Positions 60,844 to 64,000 of a stretch of 64,000 nucleotides of DNA are shown here, one piece after another. Every line of letters starts with the position of its first letter. Position 1 is the stretch's first letter. The translations under genes and the position numbers were made by a program. Origin of the DNA: Streptomyces mesophilus (lineage in GTDB: Bacteria > Actinomycetota > Actinomycetes > Streptomycetales > Streptomycetaceae); the NCBI RefSeq assembly GCF_011044995.1, contig NZ_JAAKZW010000015.1:1-64000 (forward strand). The letters run 5' to 3'. The notes under the pieces were generated by a model, which was given only the letters and a program-made list of their open reading frames with translations, made no database searches and had not been told where the DNA came from.

Positions 60844-61734
60844 TCACTGCGCGGACCGGTGAGTCTTCAGGTTGATGGGAGCCCCGCTCAACGCGTCGAG
60901 CAGAACCCGCTCCCCCAGCGGCTGCTTCAGCTTCACTGTGACCTCCGTGGTCAGCAGCTGGCTCGTACAGGGGCCGTCGTCGCGGCCGCGCACCGATGCG
61001 GTGAGCACGACGTTGTCGCCGGTCTCCAGTGCCCGCACCGCGGGACCGTCGTCGCAGGCGCCGTGCCCGGCGACGACGGTCAGGGAACGTCCGTCCCGGG
61101 CCATGGACGCGAGTCCTTGGAGCGGCATCAGGTCGTCGGACTGGTGGGGCGCCGGGGCGATGGGGGCCTTGGCGATGACATCGGGCGCCACGGCCGCACG
61201 GATCAGCGGCTGGTCGTACCCCTTGATCGTGAAGTACCAGACGGGGATGTACGCCGGGCCGCGGCTGGTCCTGACCTGCTGCTGGTCCAGCTTCGCCCCG
61301 GTGATCGTCAGGCGGGGCTCCTTGCCGGACTGCTCCGTGTGTCCGAAGCGCTCGAAGACCGCCTGGGCCGACTGCACCTCGACCTCGAGCGGCTTGCCGT
61401 CACCGCTCTCCCAGCTGATCTGCCCGCTGCTCGTCTCGTCGGGCAGTTCGCTCTGCAGCGTGAACCGCCCTTCTTCATAGGCCATCTTGTCTTCTCCGGA
61501 GTGCCAGGCATCCTGCGGGAGCCAAGCCAGCTCCTCGAGCGGGAAGAACCCTTCGTGCCATTGCCGCGCGGCATCCGATCCCCGCCAGGCGTCGGCGACC
61601 TGCTGCGCCCGGCTCGTCGGATCACCACCCCCGCTCGGCGCCGTGCCCACGGAGTTGTCTTCGCCGCAGCCTCCGAGGGCCAGCGCCCCGGTCAGCACCA
61701 GTGCAAGCGCGCCCAGTAGTTGTCGCGTACGCAT
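60844..61734 (-). CDS. Lipoprotein of unknown function
   Basis: Lipid-anchored protein of 296 residues: MRTRQLLGALALVLTGALAL with lipobox LGG-Cys23. A low-complexity linker (APSGGGDPTSRAQ) precedes a mixed alpha/beta domain (GPAYIPVWYFTIKGYDQPL, VIAKAPIAPAPHQSDDLMPL, GRSLTVVAGHGACDDGP). Two further cysteines (GACDDG, GPCTSQ) may form a disulfide. No catalytic motif is recognised. ATG 61734. Divergent from the gene at 61946 with 211 bases between them. Confidence 0.72.
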   Translation of the reverse strand: MRTRQLLGALALVLTGALALGGCGEDNSVGTAPSGGGDPTSRAQQVADAWRGSDAARQWHEGFFPLEELAWLPQDAWHSGEDKMAYEEGRFTLQSELPDETSSGQISWESGDGKPLEVEVQSAQAVFERFGHTEQSGKEPRLTITGAKLDQQQVRTSRGPAYIPVWYFTIKGYDQPLIRAAVAPDVIAKAPIAPAPHQSDDLMPLQGLASMARDGRSLTVVAGHGACDDGPAVRALETGDNVVLTASVRGRDDGPCTSQLLTTEVTVKLKQPLGERVLLDALSGAPINLKTHRSAQ

Positions 61735-61945
61735 GACTCCACCCCTCGCAAGAACCCGGTCACGGCCTCACGCCGTGACGTCGCTTGGACGTGCGGACGG
61801 GGCGAAACGTTCGCAGTGAGCCGTGAGAGCGGGCACCGGAGTCGCGACAACCAGCCACATGTGACGATCAGTCGGACGTACAGTGCCGAGAGCATGAGTG
61901 CGGGGGCGCGGGGGCGCGGGGCGCGCGCGGTTCGAAGGTAGGGGC

Positions 61946-62836
61946 ATGGACAGCAGCGAGTACGACGAGTACGAGGCCATTGTCAGAGTCCGCAAGGGCG
62001 CGCGGTTCGTACGGTCGAGCAGGACGGCGGGCGCGCATCGCGGCATGACGCGTGACCCCGACACCCATCAGGTGGGGCAGGCCGAGCTCTTCCTCAAGGA
62101 GAACGAATCGCAGCCGGTGGGGGCCGAACCGCAGGATCGGCTCGACTCCGACCGGCAGGAGTCACAGGCCCGGGACCAGGAGCGTCGGGAGCTCCAGGAG
62201 CTTGTCGCCGAAATCCTCGTTCCGATCGTCCTCGAATTGACGAAGAAGGCCGCGCCACACGTCAGGAAGTGGTGGGCCGAACAAGCGTTTCCGGCCATGC
62301 GTGCGAAGTGGAGCGAGCGGACGCTCCCGTCCGTGCAGGCCAAGTGGTCCAGCGTGTCGCGAAGCCGCAGGAGTGACCGCCGGGCCGAGCCCACGCGGGA
62401 CCCGCAGGACCCGCAGGACTCACGGGCCATCGTCCCTCTGTCAGGCGAGCAGCGCACGACCATGAGCGGTACGGAGGCCCAGGAGCGGATCGTCGCGGCG
62501 GTGTTGGCCAGGGCCTTCAGCGATGAGCAGCTACGGCTGCTCCGCAACGCCCGGGTCGTGGACGAGGAGCAGGACAGTCCGGTGGAGCTGGGCTCGACCG
62601 CCGGACTGACGCCTCAGCGCCTCGGGGAATACGTCGCGTCGATGCTCGAGGCGAACCCTTCCCTGCTCGACGGCGACGCCCTGGCCGAACTCGGGAAATT
62701 CGTCGCGAACCTGCACGCCGAGGGCAACCGCGTTCCGCGGACGGTGGAGGGCGGGGCCTGCGGCCCGAGCGGACTCGCACCCGACGGGCGCCGAATCCCG
62801 GGTCACGAGGGCAGCTGCGGCAGCCGTCCCTCGTAG
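61946..62836 (+). CDS. Hypothetical protein with helical charged region
   Basis: Protein of 296 residues; ATG 61946 has GAAGGTAGGGGC upstream. The N-terminal 60 residues are charged and disordered-looking (SSEYDEYEAIVRVRKGARFV), then a helix-rich section: ERRELQELVAEILVPIVLEL, KKAAPHVRKWWAEQAF. The C-terminal half (QERIVAAVLARAFSDEQLRL, LGEYVASMLEANPSLLDGDA) is alpha-helical. The block ERRELQELVAEILVPIVLEL followed by W-rich helices recurs in actinobacterial proteins of unknown function. Its 3' end overlaps the convergent M1 peptidase gene by 34 bases. Confidence 0.65.
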   Translation: MDSSEYDEYEAIVRVRKGARFVRSSRTAGAHRGMTRDPDTHQVGQAELFLKENESQPVGAEPQDRLDSDRQESQARDQERRELQELVAEILVPIVLELTKKAAPHVRKWWAEQAFPAMRAKWSERTLPSVQAKWSSVSRSRRSDRRAEPTRDPQDPQDSRAIVPLSGEQRTTMSGTEAQERIVAAVLARAFSDEQLRLLRNARVVDEEQDSPVELGSTAGLTPQRLGEYVASMLEANPSLLDGDALAELGKFVANLHAEGNRVPRTVEGGACGPSGLAPDGRRIPGHEGSCGSRPS

Positions 62837-64000
62837 AGCCAGGCCTGGAAGAGTTCGTCCAGGGGCCGGTCCGCGTAGCGTTCCACGTGGGCCGCGAACA
62901 TCGGCGTGGTCACCACGCCGCCGCGGTGGAGCGTGGCCCAGGCGCGCAGCATCTTGAAGAAGGCCACGTCGCCGAGTGCGCAGCGCACCGCGTGCACCGT
63001 CAGGCCGCCGCGTTCGTAGAGCCGGTCGTCGAACATCAGCTTGCGGCCGGGGTCGGCGAGTTTCAGATCCTGGGGGCGGCCGGCGAGCGAACGGTGGGCG
63101 ACGGCGGCGAGTTCATGGGCCATGCGTCCGCCCGAACGCTCCGACCAGAGCCACTCCGCGTACTTCGCGAGTCCCTCGTTGAGCCAGATATGCCGCCAGT
63201 CGGCGATCGTGACGCTGTTGCCGAACCATTGGTGGGCGAGCTCATGGGCGACCAGGCGCTCCGAACCCCGGGCGCCGTCCACGTGGTTGGTGCCGAACAG
63301 GGACAGGCCCTGTGCCTCGACCGGTACGTCGAGTTCCTCGTCGGCCACCACGACGGCGTACTCGCCGAAGGGGTAGGGCCCGAAGAGGTCCTGGAAGAGG
63401 GTCATCATCTGCGGCTGGCGTGCGAAGTCACGGGAGAAGTCCGTGAGCAGATGCGCGGGGAAGTGGCCCGTCTGCGGGATGCCGCCGAGGCCCGGATCGC
63501 CGAGCAGCGCGGTCTGGTACTTGCCGATGGACAGACCGACCAGATAGCTCGGCGTGGGCGCCGCCTGCTCGTACAGCCAGGTCGTGGTGGAGGACTTGGT
63601 GGTACGGGTGAGCAGCTTGCCGCCGACGACCACCTGGTACGCGGACGGCGTCGTGACGGAGATCTGGTACGCGGCCTTGTCGGCGGGCCGGTCGTTGCAC
63701 GGGTACCACGAAGGTGCGCCGACCGGCTGGCTGGCGACGAGCGCGCCGTCGGTCAGCTCCTCCCAGCCGAGGCTCCCCCAGGGGCTGTTCACGGGCTTGG
63801 GGTTGCCCGAGTAGTGCACCTCGACGGTGAAGGCCTTGCCCGCGGGCAGCGCCTTAGCGGGTCTGACCCGCAGACGGCCACCACGGTGCGTGTAGTGGGC
63901 GGCGCGGCCGTCGACGCGGATCCGTCCGATCCGGAAGTCGGCGAGGTTGAGCTGGAACTCGCCGAGCGGGGCGCGGCCCGCGATGGCGCTGATCCGGGCC
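62803..64000 (-). CDS. M1-family metallopeptidase (aminopeptidase N-like), 5' end beyond window
   Basis: Zinc aminopeptidase; about 399 codons are visible and the frame is open at base 64000. The substrate-binding region is near the left of the visible part (SWYPCNDRPADKAAYQISVT). The zinc site is LVAHELAHQWFGNSVTIADW with HExxH, followed by the third ligand Glu in IWLNEGLAKYAEWLW. The C-terminal part ends HVERYADRPLDELFQAWLYE. The sequence upstream of the first visible Met (GKAFTVEVHYSG) is the start of the family's beta domain, so the true start lies right of the window. A signal peptide cannot be judged. The last codons overlap the convergent gene. Confidence 0.9.
   Translation of the reverse strand, partial: ARISAIAGRAPLGEFQLNLADFRIGRIRVDGRAAHYTHRGGRLRVRPAKALPAGKAFTVEVHYSGNPKPVNSPWGSLGWEELTDGALVASQPVGAPSWYPCNDRPADKAAYQISVTTPSAYQVVVGGKLLTRTTKSSTTTWLYEQAAPTPSYLVGLSIGKYQTALLGDPGLGGIPQTGHFPAHLLTDFSRDFARQPQMMTLFQDLFGPYPFGEYAVVVADEELDVPVEAQGLSLFGTNHVDGARGSERLVAHELAHQWFGNSVTIADWRHIWLNEGLAKYAEWLWSERSGGRMAHELAAVAHRSLAGRPQDLKLADPGRKLMFDDRLYERGGLTVHAVRCALGDVAFFKMLRAWATLHRGGVVTTPMFAAHVERYADRPLDELFQAWLYEGRLPQLPS

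Overview
This is high-GC DNA (roughly 70 percent) with densely packed genes, GTG starts, many ATGA/GTGA stop-start overlaps and families typical of Streptomyces: a RppA/CYP158 pigment operon, an ECF42 sigma factor with a DGPF partner, mycothiol-type enzymes and many one-gene regulators. It is most likely a Streptomyces (or close relative) chromosomal segment. I see no rRNA, tRNA, CRISPR array, prophage or origin. The gene content is accessory-style: small regulator/enzyme units rather than one large cluster.

Region by region. 1-1853: an IS200/IS605-type element, with tnpB running off the left edge and a broken tnpA, fused to the 3' remnant of a GH89 glycosidase gene. 1882-9961: an XRE/MmyB regulator, a Tat-exported beta-propeller protein, a processive family 2 glycosyltransferase, a decayed DUF4760 gene, small membrane and stress proteins, a lipoprotein with a tandem peptide repeat, and a methyltransferase/VOC pair. 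10404-19846: an FMN-dependent glutamate-synthase-like protein, a proline iminopeptidase, a DapB-like/CMD pair, GNAT, 2H phosphoesterase and DinB proteins, a divergent membrane-protein/MarR pair with twin operators, and an amidohydrolase. 19952-25715: TetR with a divergent SDR-quinone reductase operon, an SMR exporter (Gdx) behind a guanidine-III riboswitch, and further enzymes. 25784-29876: a small Cys-containing protein, a methyltransferase, a secreted cholesterol oxidase and a 3-hydroxyisobutyryl-CoA hydrolase-like enzyme.

29996-36742: an ArsR-SRPBCC fusion with its own operator/promoter, a mycothiol-dependent isomerase-like protein, an Lnu(B/F)-like nucleotidyltransferase, hydrolases, a STAS protein, a PadR/SGNH pair and an EEP-family protein. 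36796-41993: a three-gene rppA-CYP158-cupin operon, predicted to make 1,3,6,8-tetrahydroxynaphthalene and convert it to flaviolin-type melanin pigments, divergent from a large sulfatase. 42074-51689: an MFS exporter fused to a winged-helix domain, two AraC regulators, a MarR-GNAT fusion with a perfect palindrome at its start codon, a lipoprotein, a second CYP158-type P450, and an ArsR/SRPBCC operon that is the two-gene counterpart of the fusion at 30 kb. 51702-54965: small unknowns, a secreted lipase and an unknown 343-residue protein. 55043-58331: molybdate uptake (regulator, ModA, ModB-ModC fusion). 58564-60157: a DGPF/ECF42 pair. 60175-64000: a membrane protein, a lipoprotein, an unknown protein and an M1 aminopeptidase cut by the right edge.

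The strongest single observations are a 41-nt guanidine-III riboswitch ending next to the ribosome binding site of an SMR exporter, the CYP158 duplication around the THN operon, and several clean operator palindromes tied to neighbouring regulators.
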